Origin: Begonia masoniana
Lineage: Eukaryota; Streptophyta; Magnoliopsida; Cucurbitales; Begoniaceae
Reading direction: 5' to 3'
NCBI GenBank assembly: GCA_022432975.1
Contig: CM039502.1
Location: 14,911,143 to 14,975,142 of the forward strand
DNA: 64,000 nt
Made by a program: the position numbers and the translations under genes. The notes below the pieces were generated by a model that searched no databases, had not been told where the DNA came from, and saw nothing but the letters and a program-made list of their open reading frames with translations. This document shows, in pieces, positions 34,078 through 46,150 of the stretch. Position 1 is the first letter of the stretch, and every line of letters starts with the position of its first letter.

Positions 34078-35684
34078 CTATCTTCCTTCACTTCTCAGCT
34101 CCAACACCAAATCTAGGACAAGCCAGCGAAGACAAGCAATACATCAGCAAAAACAGTAAAGAAGGCGAAGCTCATCTGCAATTGATTCTTGTTCTTCCAA
34201 TGTCTTGAGCTTTGTTTTTGAACTCTTCCCAGATTAATTATTAATAGATTATACATTTTAAAGTTCTCTATTTTATGATCATCGTTTTTTATCGTCAAAG
34301 ACCAGTTTGTCGTAAATCTTCGAATCGACGCGGACCCTGTTTTGAACTTTATCTGGGGTGAGTATTAATGGAAGTTCATGGAGGAATTACAGTTCAATCA
34401 GTCAAAATTTAGAAACTTACAGTCTGCATCTGTTTTGATCCAGTGGCCACCTTTCGCAGTTGAGTTTCGGCTGTTCATATCATCTCGAGGGAGGCTCATC
34501 TTGGATTGCAACTTTGAAATCTGCATAGGAAACTCTGCAAATTTGCTTTTGTTTTCATGTCTGAAATCTTCATTGTTATGTTTCGGACAGCTCTTTTTTT
34601 CAGGTGGAGAGCTTTCAGGGTGAATTTTTCTATGGAACATTTGCAGAACCTGCATGTCGTCAAGAACAATGACTAATGAGCTTAAGAACAGGTTCTTTTG
34701 CCAAGAAAATTTGTGAGAGAATGGGAAACAAACTTTAAGGAGTTTCTTTTTGGTTGATTTAGAGTCATCTGCCTTTTCACTATCAGATCTCTGCAGATTA
34801 AAACTACCATTGATTTTCTTGAGCATCTTCTTCATCATTTGAGGGGTTGACTTTTTCGACTGCTTGACAATCTTCTCGCAGAAAGTCTCATCAATGGCTG
34901 TATTCTCCTCCTTCATTCCAATGGCTCTTTCCTGCAATTCAACTGAAGATCCAAATAGATATCCTTGGAGTGGACATATTATAGCTTTCCCCTTGGCTTC
35001 CTCTTCGACTCCTTCCATTTGCTTTCCGGTAAAAGTTATGGCACTAACGAAACTGGTCCGGACGGAGGATTCATCACACCAGTCGTCTTTGCATTCGGCC
35101 TCAAGAAACTTCTCGAGCTTATAGTTAGCAAGTTTCAGCTCCTCCTCCGTCACCTCAGTTAGACTTTTGCTCGTATTCTCGAAAGCAATGGAAAAAGTTG
35201 GCGTTTCGGGTTCGCTACGCGGGGCTTCGAACCCGAGTGTTCCGATAGTTAGAAAGCCATTGAAATACTGGGTTGTTGGAAACGGTTCCTCTTCAAAATA
35301 TTGTTTGAAAATGTTTGATTCATAGTAAGAATATTGACAATTCTCAGCTGGTTCAGATTGATCTGTGTGTTTCTTCGAGGCACCGGACTCGGAATCGTTA
35401 TCGCCGATCAGGGTCTGCGCCGACAGGCAAAGGCATGAGCTTCCTGAAAGTCAAAATGAAGAGAGTACAATTCAAGCTTCTGCGTAAAAGGTTGGAAATT
35501 AAAGCATAGATCAGATGGAGAGTTTGATTATACATACTGCGGCCAAAATCCTTGAAGGGCTCAGTGCTGCTTTGCAGAAGCTTATTGTTCATCCATTCTA
35601 AGAACTGCATCAGCAAAACAAGAAAAACTTAGATCACAGTCATCAAAATGTTAAGAAAAGTATAAAACTTTGAGTTACCTTCAT
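34078..35684 (-). CDS. LAZY1: LAZY1-like gravitropism regulator (IGT family)
   Basis: Five exons on the minus strand: 35684-35679, 35604-35538, 35443-34734, 34649-34421 and 34112-34078, all GT-AG with matching phases; 348 aa. Exon 1 encodes only Met-Lys, exon 2 continues FLEWMNNKLLQSSTEPFKDF, exon 3 holds the defining FLTIGTLG (IGT at residues 91-93), TEEELKLANYKLEKFLEAE and CPLQGYLFGSS, plus basic runs such as KSTKKKLLK. Exon 4 gives VLQMFHRKIHPESS, and exon 5 completes WIKTDADYLVLEL with an EAR-like L-x-L tail. The tiny first and last exons, motif order and length agree with known LAZY1 genes, which act at the plasma membrane and in the nucleus in gravity signalling, polar auxin transport and shoot angle. 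The microexon and the last exon were placed by motif and splice-site logic. Intron 3 is 84 nt, in frame and stop-free. The tail RSEGR after LVLEL is longer than I would expect. Confidence 0.93.
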
Positions 35685-35687
35685 TTT

Positions 35688-35691
<4 letters not shown>

Positions 35692-35719
<28 letters not shown>
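35692..35719. repeat. (CT)n / (GA)n tract in the LAZY1 5' region
   Basis: About 14 CT units, read as GA on the mRNA strand, starting a few bases upstream of the LAZY1-like ATG. GAGA tracts in plant 5' regions can bind BPC-type factors, but no function is shown here. Confidence 0.85.
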
Positions 35720-35723
<4 letters not shown>

Positions 35724-36026
35724 ACTTCTACAACTCCAACTAGAGACATAAATAGATGTTAGTCGGCAGTGTCTCTTTTTGAGAGTTGATGAGTTGGAGT
35801 TTTGGCGAGTCCTAGAAGGGTCTTAAGAGATTGGGAGAAGAGAGAAAAACATTAAGAAAGTTACAACATTATGGTTGGCAATTCTTATCAAAATCAAATC
35901 ATGTTTTACGAACATGAGCTGGTCTACTTAATCACTATCATCATGCATGCTCTCAGCTCTAGTTTACATGCATATTTTTTGGAGTAGGTTTAGCTCTATG
36001 CAATTTTTTACTCGATAATTTCTATA

Positions 36027-37954
36027 CGTAACGCCCCAAAATTCTAAATTCCCAATTTTAAAACTTTAATTTAAAAATTCTAAATTTTTCTCCATTTTGA
36101 TTTTATAAATAAGATTTAATTTCAAATGTTATAACGATAATTTCTAAAATTTAAAAAATCTTGAATGAAAACATTAAATGAGGAGAAATTTAAAACAATG
36201 TTCAATCATTAAATAGCTTTGGTCAAAATTAAAATAAATGCAGAATTAAAATCATTTATAAAACTTTATCGATGATGACAACATAAATCATTCAAAATTT
36301 TCACAGAAATAATTTATGAAATATTCCCGAAAACTTGAAACATATTAATTTAAATTCTTTCTTCTAATATTATATTCTTCTGTATGCTCGTTTGCCTCTA
36401 GAAGGTTCTCGATCACAGTCAATTCTTTCTCAGATAAAAACTCACCTATATCACAAAATTACAAACTATGAGAATAACTCAGTAAACGAAAACACGTGCA
36501 GATGCAAAATTAACACTACTTTTACCAAATCTTAATTTAACAGTTACATACTGGTTCAGAACTTATTTTTCAACTTTCGTTCAGACTTAGCTATCTCATT
36601 GTCGTTCAGATTTTGTCATTTCATTTTCGTTTAGTCATAGCCATCTTATTGTCGTTCAGGCGTAACCATCTCATTTTCGTTCAGGCATAGTCATCTTATT
36701 GTCGTTCATGCATAACCATCTAACTTTTGTTCAAGTTTAGTCATCTTATTGTCGTTCAGGCTTTGCTATCACATATTTTTCGTTAATTTCATCATATTCA
36801 TACACATACAAAATGTAATACTAATTTTATCTTTATATAATTTTTTGTTAATGTCTAAACATACGTGTTCAAATATCAGAATCATGTAATAAAACAATTA
36901 TAAGAAAATAACATAAATTTTTTGATGTAGGGCTGTAGCCAAAACGTTAAAAACATGATATTTTCACTTATTTAGATTATGAGAATTTAGGTTTATCAGA
37001 ATTTTGGTTTATCGGAATTTTTTCAAGATTCCAAATAATATCACGTCTGAATAAAATATTTGGTATTAAATTCATACTTAAATAAATATAATTTCCAAAA
37101 GATCATGGGCAAGATTTCTTACGTGTACACTTGGTCAAATATGATTGAATTGGATCGATTCAGACGACTTTGAAGATTTTTCATGTCTAAATAAAATATT
37201 CAGTATTAATTTTTCACTTTAATAAATCTATTTAAAAAAGATTTACGCAGAAATTCCTTACCGGTTTATTCTTAGATTGGTTCGATTAGATTCAGATCGT
37301 TTCAGATAGTTTTTGGTCGAAGTTGACGGTCCGGAAGCAATCTGGTCCAGTATGAGAGATTTTTGGTCGAAATCGAGTCGAGTCTGGTTTAGTTGGACCA
37401 GATCTGGTCTCAGCTGAGCCGGTTCGATTTGCTAGGCCAGTTCGGTTGGACTGCCTTTAAGTGAACCAGTTCTGATTTTAAAGAAAAAACTTGAATCCTA
37501 TTATTTCTCCTCCCTTCGCGAGTTTTCTTTGCGTTTCTTTGTGTTGTACAAACCAGAATGCTCGAGAGAACGATCCTCGAAGAACAGCGACAGCTCGACC
37601 GAGAGTAGTTTGTCTGAGCTCAGCCACTTGAGTAGAGCTTGTGGCTGTGACTGGGTGGCGCTCAAAGACTCGAAGTAGAAGGTAAGTCCTCTAAGAGAGA
37701 GAGAGAGAGAGAGAGAAATTCCTGAGTGAAATCGAGAGAGAGCTCTGGTGTACTTTCCATCCACACCGAGCCTCTCAATTTATAGAGGGATTTCTCAACT
37801 AACCTCCCCTAAAATTCAAGTTCCATTCGGATTTTCAATTCTGGAAATCCGATGCCAATCAGATTTCCAGAGCTAAACATCTGCCTCCCCACAAATCTTT
37901 ATCCAGATTGTAAATTAGATTACTAATTAGATTTTCAGAGTCTCTGGGGCTACG
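36027..37954 (-). repeat. Degenerate gypsy-type LTR (right end approximate)
   Basis: Opens on plus with gtaacgccccaaaattc, the inverted end seen on the C and D family LTRs. It shares the cctatatcacaaaa word with the C LTR near 45114. On the minus strand a CTCTATAAATTGAGAGG box near 37772-37788 looks like its TATA promoter. The right end at ggggctac (about 37954) is a guess, and no target duplication was found. No coding region is attached, so this is probably a solo or broken LTR. Confidence 0.55.
36585..36780. repeat. Minisatellite, about 7 units of 25-26 bp
   Basis: Imperfect tandem units of the form catcttattgtcgttcagg plus a variable cataac-like end. It lies inside the degenerate LTR. 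Confidence 0.85.
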
Positions 37955-40325
37955 ACTAATAAAAAATTTGATTCCCAATTAGATTTTCAGAGGGTTGAAC
38001 GTAAATGAACACGAACGAATCCATCCACGATAGATTTTATTTTTTCTTATGATTAGTTTCAATAAAATGCACTTCTATATTTAGTCTGAACGAGTGGTAT
38101 GAAGATTCATTTCTAGATAAATGCAAAATTTCCAGGCGTTTTTTCATCCATTTTCCAGGGCAGACATCCCAATCAGTTTTGAGTATCGACATCAAAACAC
38201 CCCTCGAGTGCACTGTCTAATGTTAGCAGTCTCCTATTTAGGCCGACATGACGGCGCTGTCTCCACTGTTTTCTACCCAAAGAGGAACAGTCTTCCATCG
38301 CCAGCGCAACACAGAAACAAACAATCTCAAAGCCCACAGAACAGCGAACTGAAAGATTTTGTCATCTTTGAGCAGATTTTCTTTTTACGTCCAACTTTTT
38401 CCAAAGAGATAAATGGAGAGAAAAAGGAAAGGGTACAGTGTTGATGTTCATCTTCTTCCTAGGAAGAACAGCAACTAAAGACAGGCGACCGTGTCGTCCA
38501 CTTCTGTAATTGCAGAAGCCATGATTGAGCTGAGAGACAGGTTTGGTCCTCTTCACCAAAACCTGGTGTAAAGAGGGAGAAGGCATCCTCATTTTGAGCT
38601 AAACAACGAGGACAAGAGTCGGAAAAGCAAACTCAGAGATAACCGAAACAAAACAAACGATAACTTGTTCGGGTAATGCGTCTGGTTTTTGTGGGTCTGT
38701 CTTCCCCCATCACCATGACCTGATGTGACCATGTGAATTCTACCTGGACATGCACGCTTTTGGCCATCGCTATTTCTTCATTATTTTCAGAAGCGCCACG
38801 CTAAAATTAATACCTATTCAACAAGTAGCCTCGTAGAGATCCAACTTTTATCTAGATACTTACATATATATATATATATATTGTATACTATAATTATTAG
38901 AAATCGGACATTAATAAAAAAAAATATGATCTGAGACATTAGTTTTACATGAAAAAATTCTTTCTGAAAAAAACTACGGGTAGAGGATAATATCATTGTA
39001 AAAATTGAAATACAATCACGAATTTTGTGACTCTAACTTACAAGAATTTATAAAGAAAGCAAAACCCTAATGAGATTCTCAATATGAATCTAACCGATCT
39101 GGTCCAGATAAATTCGAGTCAAACCGAAATATAATAATAATTATCATCATATTTAAGGTTTATTAAAAATAGTTTAATAAGAACTAAGGTTTTGAGTTAT
39201 GGTTCTCATTTCAGAAGCAATTTCTTTTATCGTTTAGTTTTCATCACCAAGAGAGATTTACATTAAATCCTTATTGAAACAGAAGATCTACGTACTAAGC
39301 TCACTTCTCTACAAACTATATCTATGAACTCACGAATGACTCTAAATCTATAAATATCTTAACATGGAAGTAAATTCTTGGACATGTTATCTAAGTTTTA
39401 CAGATAGTATAACTTAGGAATTATGAAAGTAATAGCATCTACCGCATCAACTAACAGTTGTTGATCTATAAGAGTATTGTTAGTCCAACTCAATAAGAAC
39501 GATATTTTAGTCTGTCGCTCATTTGCGGTGGTTGGACATAGGGCCAAGTGCGGAAAGAAGATTGAAGTAATCAACCAATTAGTATGACTTTATAAGCATA
39601 GGAGATATCAAACTTAAATTTCTTATTTCTATTAGCACGGAGGCTGCTACCACTTCAACCAACACTTTACTAGTTTATAAATATTATCAGTTCCAAGTCA
39701 ATATGACTGATTAATTTTAAGAGAGGATAAAAAACAATATCTTAAATTAACCCATTTTAAGATCTTACGTGAGCGAAGAAGACATTTGATTGGGTAGCCC
39801 GTAGCAAAGAGAGTCCCGTAATAAATCGATTAAGCACGAGAAAGAAAGAAATATCATTGGGACGACTAAGGATAACTACAATGATGAGAGGTAATCGAGG
39901 TTACGAACCACCCCAAAGCAAAAGAAAAGATTGGCCTCGAAGAGTAGTCATCACTTGTAGGAGGTTCTTGATATTTTGGTTGAGACCAGTTAGCCACATG
40001 GGGTCAGGTGTAGTAGGTCTATGCAGAAAATGTCAAGTTTTCTAAAGAGAAAGACACATTTCTTCAACGCATACAAAGCACGTGCATCCTCTTACCGACA
40101 CATAATAGGACCCTACCCATTGATAACAGTTCAAACTTTGAAAAATCAAGTGATGAAATTAAAAAATTCATAGTGTAAATTTAAAATATCTTCATTCTTG
40201 ACAATTCGTTTTAACAAGGGTTTTTTTAATTTAAACCCTCAGCTATTGTTTTTTTTTCTTTTGAAAAAAACCTAAAAAGTTAAAAACCTTCAACTATCAA
40301 AAATAGGCAAAACAACTCCTGGAGA
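37955..40325. other. Intergenic, no gene recognised
   Basis: Low-copy-looking, AT-rich DNA. The open frames at 38121-38444 (plus) and 38362-38592 (minus) overlap each other and have no family motif. A short TA run lies near 38862-38881. Nothing else is supported. Confidence 0.5.
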
Positions 40326-40680
40326 ACGGCCCTTCTACTTAGACCGGCCATCCCTTCTAAATTTTTTTGTCATTTATTGAGAAGGGACTACCGGTCTAAG
40401 TAGAAGGATCGTCCATTATCAATCTTTTAGAAGGGATGACCGGTCTAATTAGACCAGCCGTCCCTTCTTACTAAACGCCGTGACTTTAGCGTCACAGTGG
40501 TTTGGCCATATTAGAAGGGACGGCCGGTCTGGATCAGAACGGTCGTCCCTTCTCGCTGAACCAAGACTTGTGATAAAGTCACGGTGACTAGCCGTCCCTT
40601 CTCCCTCTATTTAAGGACCCTCCTCTCCTCTCGCGATATTGCTTTTGGTTAATCGACAATTTGGCAAGGTATGAATTATA
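40326..40680 (+). promoter_or_regulatory. Hairpin-rich promoter-like block with TATA box
   Basis: Five or more copies, in both orientations, of an AGAAGGGACGGCCGGTCT-like module within 280 bp, several facing each other as potential hairpins. Palindromic gtgac...gtcac pairs lie near 40490-40505 and 40578-40588. A TATTTAAGG box at 40610-40617 is followed by a pyrimidine-rich, initiator-like ccctcctctcctctcgcg. The arrangement looks like the U3 region of an LTR or of an integrated pararetrovirus on the plus strand, but no matching coding region was found. Confidence 0.5.
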
Positions 40681-41428
40681 AGTTTTTTTTTTTAATATAA
40701 TTTTAGGTTTTAATCTATCTCTTGTAAATATTATAATTTTCTTTCATAATGCAGTTAAAAAATATCTTTTAAGATATTTTATTTTCTTTGTTTCTACCGT
40801 ATCTCAATTTTTTAATGTATTTTATTTTATATAATATTATCTTATTTTTTAACTTTAAATATTATTTTTTTTCATTGTATTTTTGTCTGTAAATTTTATG
40901 TACTTAAATTATATTGCATTATTTAATAATGTACCTTTTAATATAAGTTTAGTAATTTATTTAATATAAATTTTATTTAAGTTAATATTATATTTTTTGA
41001 AGTTTAGTAATGCATCTGCTATCGTTTTCTCGTACCACTTATTTAGTGGTTTAATTGTACTGTGTAAGTAAGTTTTGTCTAGAACACTAGAATTTAAGTA
41101 GTACCGTTTGTGACCCCTCCAGCCTTTCCTGTGAGCTTATTTGGAAAGATAATTCTATCTAAGAAGAATGCCCAGTACATTTTTTCTTAGGAATTATCTT
41201 GATCAGTATTTTCCACGTTTTACAAACCCTTATTTTTTTTAATATTTTTGATTTTAATATCTTGATCAGTACCTTCATTAGCAACGAAGATAGATGTAGT
41301 TTCAAGTAGATCGGTTAGATGGACTAGCTCTATGGAATTTTTGAATAAAAGGTGCAAGATGAGGTTTGAGAATGATTTGTAAAAAAACTCAATTATTTAT
41401 TAGAAGAGTCTCAACTTTGAATGTTGGG
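40681..41428. other. AT-rich intergenic DNA
   Basis: Very AT-rich from 40681 to about 41000, then ordinary intergenic sequence up to the left LTR of element D. No gene seen. Confidence 0.6.
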
Positions 41429-43979
41429 TGTAGCACCCGGTTCCATCGAACCGATTTTACCTTGTCATCTAATAGTGTACACTTTATGGATGAAATTGGG
41501 AGAATTATTGATTAGGTTAATGAGTGACTAAGTAAGGGTATAATGGTAAATGGAGATTTATAGTGGATAACGTATTTAAGGGAGGGTTTAATGAGATTTA
41601 GCCGCTACTGTTTTCTCATTTTCCTTTCTCGGCATTTAGCTCAGCTAGCAGTGTTTCTCTCGGCGATTTTTCCTCCCATTTTCTCCAAGCTAGGTGAGTT
41701 CTACTTCGATTTCTTGTTACAATGTAGCTATCGATGTTAGAGGGGATTTTAAATACGAGTTTTGAGAATGCTGTAAGTGAGAGTTAGGTCGGGTTCGGGG
41801 CATATCAGGAATGCTTGATGATCTGAGTTTCCAAACTAGTTTCCTTATGAGTTCTGGTAGATTTGAGGATAATTTAGAATGAAGCTTAACTAATACTCTG
41901 TCTACGGCTATAGGTTTGAGCAAAACCCGAAATAGTTTGCAACCAAGCTTTTTCAGGAAACCAGGTAAGTAGAGTATGTGTGTGCCTTCGGGTCTATTTC
42001 ACAAAACAGTAGGTTTATGCTTGTTTGAATGTTTTCTGTATGTCATGTGTCATGTTTTGGAAAGAACACGAAAATGAATTTATATGTAATGGCATGGCAA
42101 GGTATGAACAGAATGTAATAGATCAGCTGTTAAGGGAACTAATCCGCCCCTTAATTTATGAAGAGGATGTATGACTTTGTGAAAATTGATTCGCTTCCCA
42201 ATGAAATTTAGGAGCAGATCAGCTGTTAAGGAAACTAATCTGCCCCTTAATTTATGAAGAGGATGTATGACTTTGGGAAAAATGATCCAACTCCCAATGG
42301 AACCGAGAGATCAGAACAGAGAAAGAACGTGAATGCAACAGAGATGTGAAAGTAGAAACTGCATGTTTAGGATTCTGCTTCAACATATCATTTCATTATT
42401 GCTCTACTTATTTAGCATTAAGCTAATAGATGAGTTTTGTGATGTAGGTGAAGAAGTGACCAAGGGTGAGTTCTCCGAGTATACTGAGGAATAGGAGCAG
42501 TTGGAGGTGTGCATCCAGGCAACGACTTGGTAACTGATGAGGCGGTTTAACTATTATCAGTATGTGAGGTCTTGATGGTCAAGAGATTTGTTGAAGTGTG
42601 CTGAGGATTTTGATAATAGTAGTAGTTCAAGGTTTATAATGTTTTGAGGTTTTCCTGATTTTGAAACATGTCTTGATTTAGTTATAGTTTGCTATTTTAG
42701 ATTTTCTTGGAAAGTTTAGTGAACAATCGTTCAGCTTAACTAAGCTGTGAATTTTAATGATTTTGATAGTTTTTAGTATTCTTGTAAAAATTTTGAGATT
42801 TCTTGGATAATGATACGTCGATGGTTTTTAATTGTGATTCTTACTGGATTTCAAAAGTTTCATAGGGTCCGGTTGTTTTGAATGATTTCAGTAAATTACA
42901 AGTCCTTCTATTAGTCGGATTTATTCTTTGTTTAGAGTGTTACTATTCACCGGTGGATGTAGTCTATCGGTGGATGTAGGGTGTTACTGTTCACTGGTGG
43001 ACGTAGTCTATGGATGGATGTAGTCCATCGGTGGATGTTGTCGATTGGTGGATGTGAGTAATAGGTTTTTGTCGTTTTATGATCGGTGGATGTGAGTAAT
43101 AGGTTTTTGTCGTTTTATGATCAGTGGATGTGAGTAATAGGTTTTGTCGTTTTGTGAGCGGTAGACGTGAGAAGTCGACGTGTTGTTCGGCTGACATGAG
43201 CGGTGGATGTTGGTAGCAGAAGAATCTTTTTGTTTCTGCTTCTGCCGCTAACACTGTTTAGCGGTGGATGCATTTTGTTTCTATTTCTATCGTTGGAACT
43301 GTTCAGCGGTGGACGTGTTCTGTTTTGTTTTGTTTTGTTTTGTTTTGTTTTGTTTTGTTTTGTTTTGTTTTGTTTTGTTTTGTTTTGTTTTGTTTTGTTT
43401 TGTTTTGTTTTGTTTTGTTTTGTTTTGTTTTGTTTTGTTTTGTTTTGTTTTGTTTTGTTTTGTTTTGTTTTGTTTTGTTTTGTTTTGTTTTGTTTTGTTT
43501 TGTTTTGTTTTGTTTTGTTTTGTTTTGTTTTGTTTTGTTTTGTTTTGTTTTGTTTTGTTTTGTTTTGTTTTGTTTTGTTTTGTTTTGTTTTGTTTTGTTT
43601 TGTTTTGTTTTGTTTTGTTTTGTTTTGTTTTGTTTTGTTTTGTTTTGTTTTGTTTTGTTTTGTTTTGTTTTGTTTTGTTTTGTTTTGTTTTGTTTTGTTT
43701 TGTTTTGTTTTGTTTTGTTTTGTTTTGTTTTGTTTTGTTTTGTTTTGTTTTGTTTTGTTTTGTTTTGTTTTGTTTTGTTTTGTTTTGTTTTGTTTTGTTT
43801 TGTTTTGTTTTGTTTTGTTGTTTTGTTTTGTTTCCTTTTTTTTCAACCAATTGTCTTTAATATTTTAATTAATTAATAAATGTCGTTTTATACAAATGAA
43901 TTTCCGCTGCAAGTTTTAACATTTTAAGGGTCAAACTTTGAACGTTGAGTGAAATTTTGAAATTTTCTCAGAATGTCAT
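41429..43979 (+). repeat. 5' LTR of element D, truncated at its 3' end
   Basis: Starts TGTAGCACCCGG and matches the 3' LTR of D (from 53952) closely up to about 42820, where that copy is interrupted. It contains a duplicated segment of about 100 bp (42118-42310), cggtggatg-rich repeats (42940-43270) and the (TGTTT)n block. By comparison with the C LTR the last 50 bp or so are missing; element C begins directly at 43980. Confidence 0.85.
43321..43820. repeat. (TGTTT)n microsatellite, 500 bp, perfect
   Basis: An uninterrupted pentanucleotide run of 500 bases with a phase slip only at its right end (tgttgttttg at 43817-43826). It lies inside the 5' LTR of element D. The corresponding part of the other D LTR is not in the window. 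Confidence 0.97.
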
Positions 43980-46115
43980 TGTAACACCCGGGTTTCTCTG
44001 AACCCAGTTCGTTACACATAATCCGAACATAACTAAGAAACTTTGGACCAAATTTAAAACTTTACTCGAAAGTCAAAATTTGACATTTTCTAAAATCTCA
44101 AAACATTTAAAAACTTGCAGCGGAAATTCTTTTGAGCAAAACAGAATTAAGCAGAGCTATAAATCAAAGTTTGAATAATCGGTTAAAATATTAAGAAATA
44201 ATTCGGCCAGAAGAGATCAAGACTTAAGTGTGAAGACTTGAAAATCGTAAGATTCAAACGCATCTGCCGCTAAACAAAGTCAACGAAAAGGGGCGGAAAC
44301 AGAAACTGAAGGTTTCCACCGTTCACAAAACGACAAAACTTATTATACACATCTACCGATGACGTAAGCCGGATGATTCATTCATTTAACTCACACCGGT
44401 CACAAAACGACAAAACTTATTATACACTTCTACCGATGACGTAAGCCGGATGATTTATTTATCTAACTCACACCGGTCACAAAACGACAAAAGACATTTT
44501 CTCGCATCTTCCGATCACTAAACGACAAAAGACTTCTCTCGCATCTTCCGATCACTAAATGACAAAAATCTTTTATTTACACACACACACACACACACAC
44601 ACCGTTCACAAAACGACAAGGCTACTAGAGACTCATACCGAAGACACCTACCGATGGCTTCTACTGAAGACATCTTTCAATGACGTCAGTCGGATGATTC
44701 GAACCTCCAACATCTGCCGGCAAACAAAACACCCAACTTCTAACGATAAACCAAAAAGAGACTCTAATAAGGAGTAAATCCGACTGCTAAATGATTTTGT
44801 ACATTTTGCTGAAATCATTCTAATCAACACAAATCCACAATTCTTAAAAATTCATAATAGCAAGCTACAATCGAAATCAAATCATATTTCCAAATCCAGA
44901 AAAGAAGATCACATAAGCGTTAAAAGAAGTATCAAACTTCTACTGTCATTAAAATTCTCAGAACATTTCATCAGAATACCTAACTACTGAAAACTCTCAT
45001 TCAGACAAAAGTTAAACCGTCTCATCAGAGCACCTAACCGTAGCATAAAAGTACTCCTCCAACTTCACCTATTCCTCAGTAAACTCAGGGATTTCACCTG
45101 TTGAAAGCTCAGCACCTATATCACAAAACTCATCTATTAGCCTAATGCTAAGTAAGTAAAGAAGTAATGAATGAAATGTTGAACATAAATTCCTAATCAT
45201 GCAAATTTCTACTTTCTCATCTCAATTGCATATGCATTCGTTTCTGATCTGATCCCCCTGTGAAATTGGGAGTTGGATCACTTCTCCCAAAGTCATACGT
45301 CCTCTCTCTTGATTAAGGGGCGGACTAGTTCCCTTAACAAACTGTTCAGATCCTCCTGTGAAATTGAGGTTTGGATCACTTCCCCCAAAGTCATACATCC
45401 TCTCTCTTAATTAAGGGGCGGATTAGTTCCCTTAACAACTGTTTACCATGTCATTTCATGTAAATTCATTTTCGTATATTTTCAAAATATGATGCATGAC
45501 ATACAAACACAATCAAGCATACACAATCCTACTGTTTTGTGATGTAGGCCCGAAGGCACAAGCATACTTCACTTACCATGCTCCCTGGAAAAGCTCGGTT
45601 TCAACTACTTTGGAAGCCTTGCTCACCTAGAATCATAAACAGAATACCAATTAGATCTTTACTAACCTCATCCTATACCATTCAGAAACCCTAGGAGCTA
45701 GTTTGGGACTCTGTCCTATGTGCATTCCCGATTCATACGAGACCCAACTAAACTCCTACGCCCTGCATTTCCCAGGAACATGCATCTACGATACTCCTCT
45801 ATCGTCTATAATCATAATGCAGTAAGATACCTTAGTAAAACTCACCTAAGTCGAAGGGAAAATCGCAGAAGGATTTCCTAGCGCACTCTGCTGAGCTGAG
45901 GAGCTGAGAGTTGAAAATGATTTGGGAAACAGTGGCGGCTACAGTGCATTAAACCCAAAACCTTTTTCCTTAAATGCGTTATCCACTTTTAAATTTTCAA
46001 TTACCTTTATGCCCTCGCCTAGTCATCCATTAACCCTACTTTTATTATTACCAAATAAAGTGTGCCATTAATTAAAAAAAATTAGAGAAGTAGTTTGACA
46101 GAATCGGGTTTTACA
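43980..46115 (-). repeat. 3' LTR of element C (2136 bp)
   Basis: On minus it opens TGTAAAACCCG and ends GGGTGTTACA. It includes a tandem pair of about 65 bp (44340-44475), several tgacgt words in catct/ccgat-type repeats, and a (CA)n run at 44579-44603. Confidence 0.9.
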
Positions 46116-46135
46116 ATCTACTCTCCTTAAAAGAA
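46116..46135 (-). other. Polypurine tract of element C
   Basis: The minus strand reads CTTTTAAGGAGAGTAGAT immediately before the LTR. Elements C and D share this sequence type. Confidence 0.75.
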
Positions 46136-46150
46136 TTTTGTCCTCAAAAT

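Noticed and set aside
34113..34298. Alternative last exon for the LAZY1-like gene starting at ATGAGCTTCG after tcaattgcag
   Set aside because: Phase is possible but gives a tail unlike the family. The acceptor at 34113-34114 gives YLVLEL, which fits.
36585..36780. Possible CRISPR-like spaced repeat
   Set aside because: Units are contiguous and degenerate with no unique spacers, and the genome is eukaryotic.
38121..38592. Overlapping frames on both strands (107 and 76 codons)
   Set aside because: No motif, no splice partner and mutual overlap. Composition gives no support for coding.
43121..43876. Long frames of repeated FCFVL or KTKQN in the TGTTT array
   Set aside because: Direct product of a pentanucleotide repeat inside an LTR.
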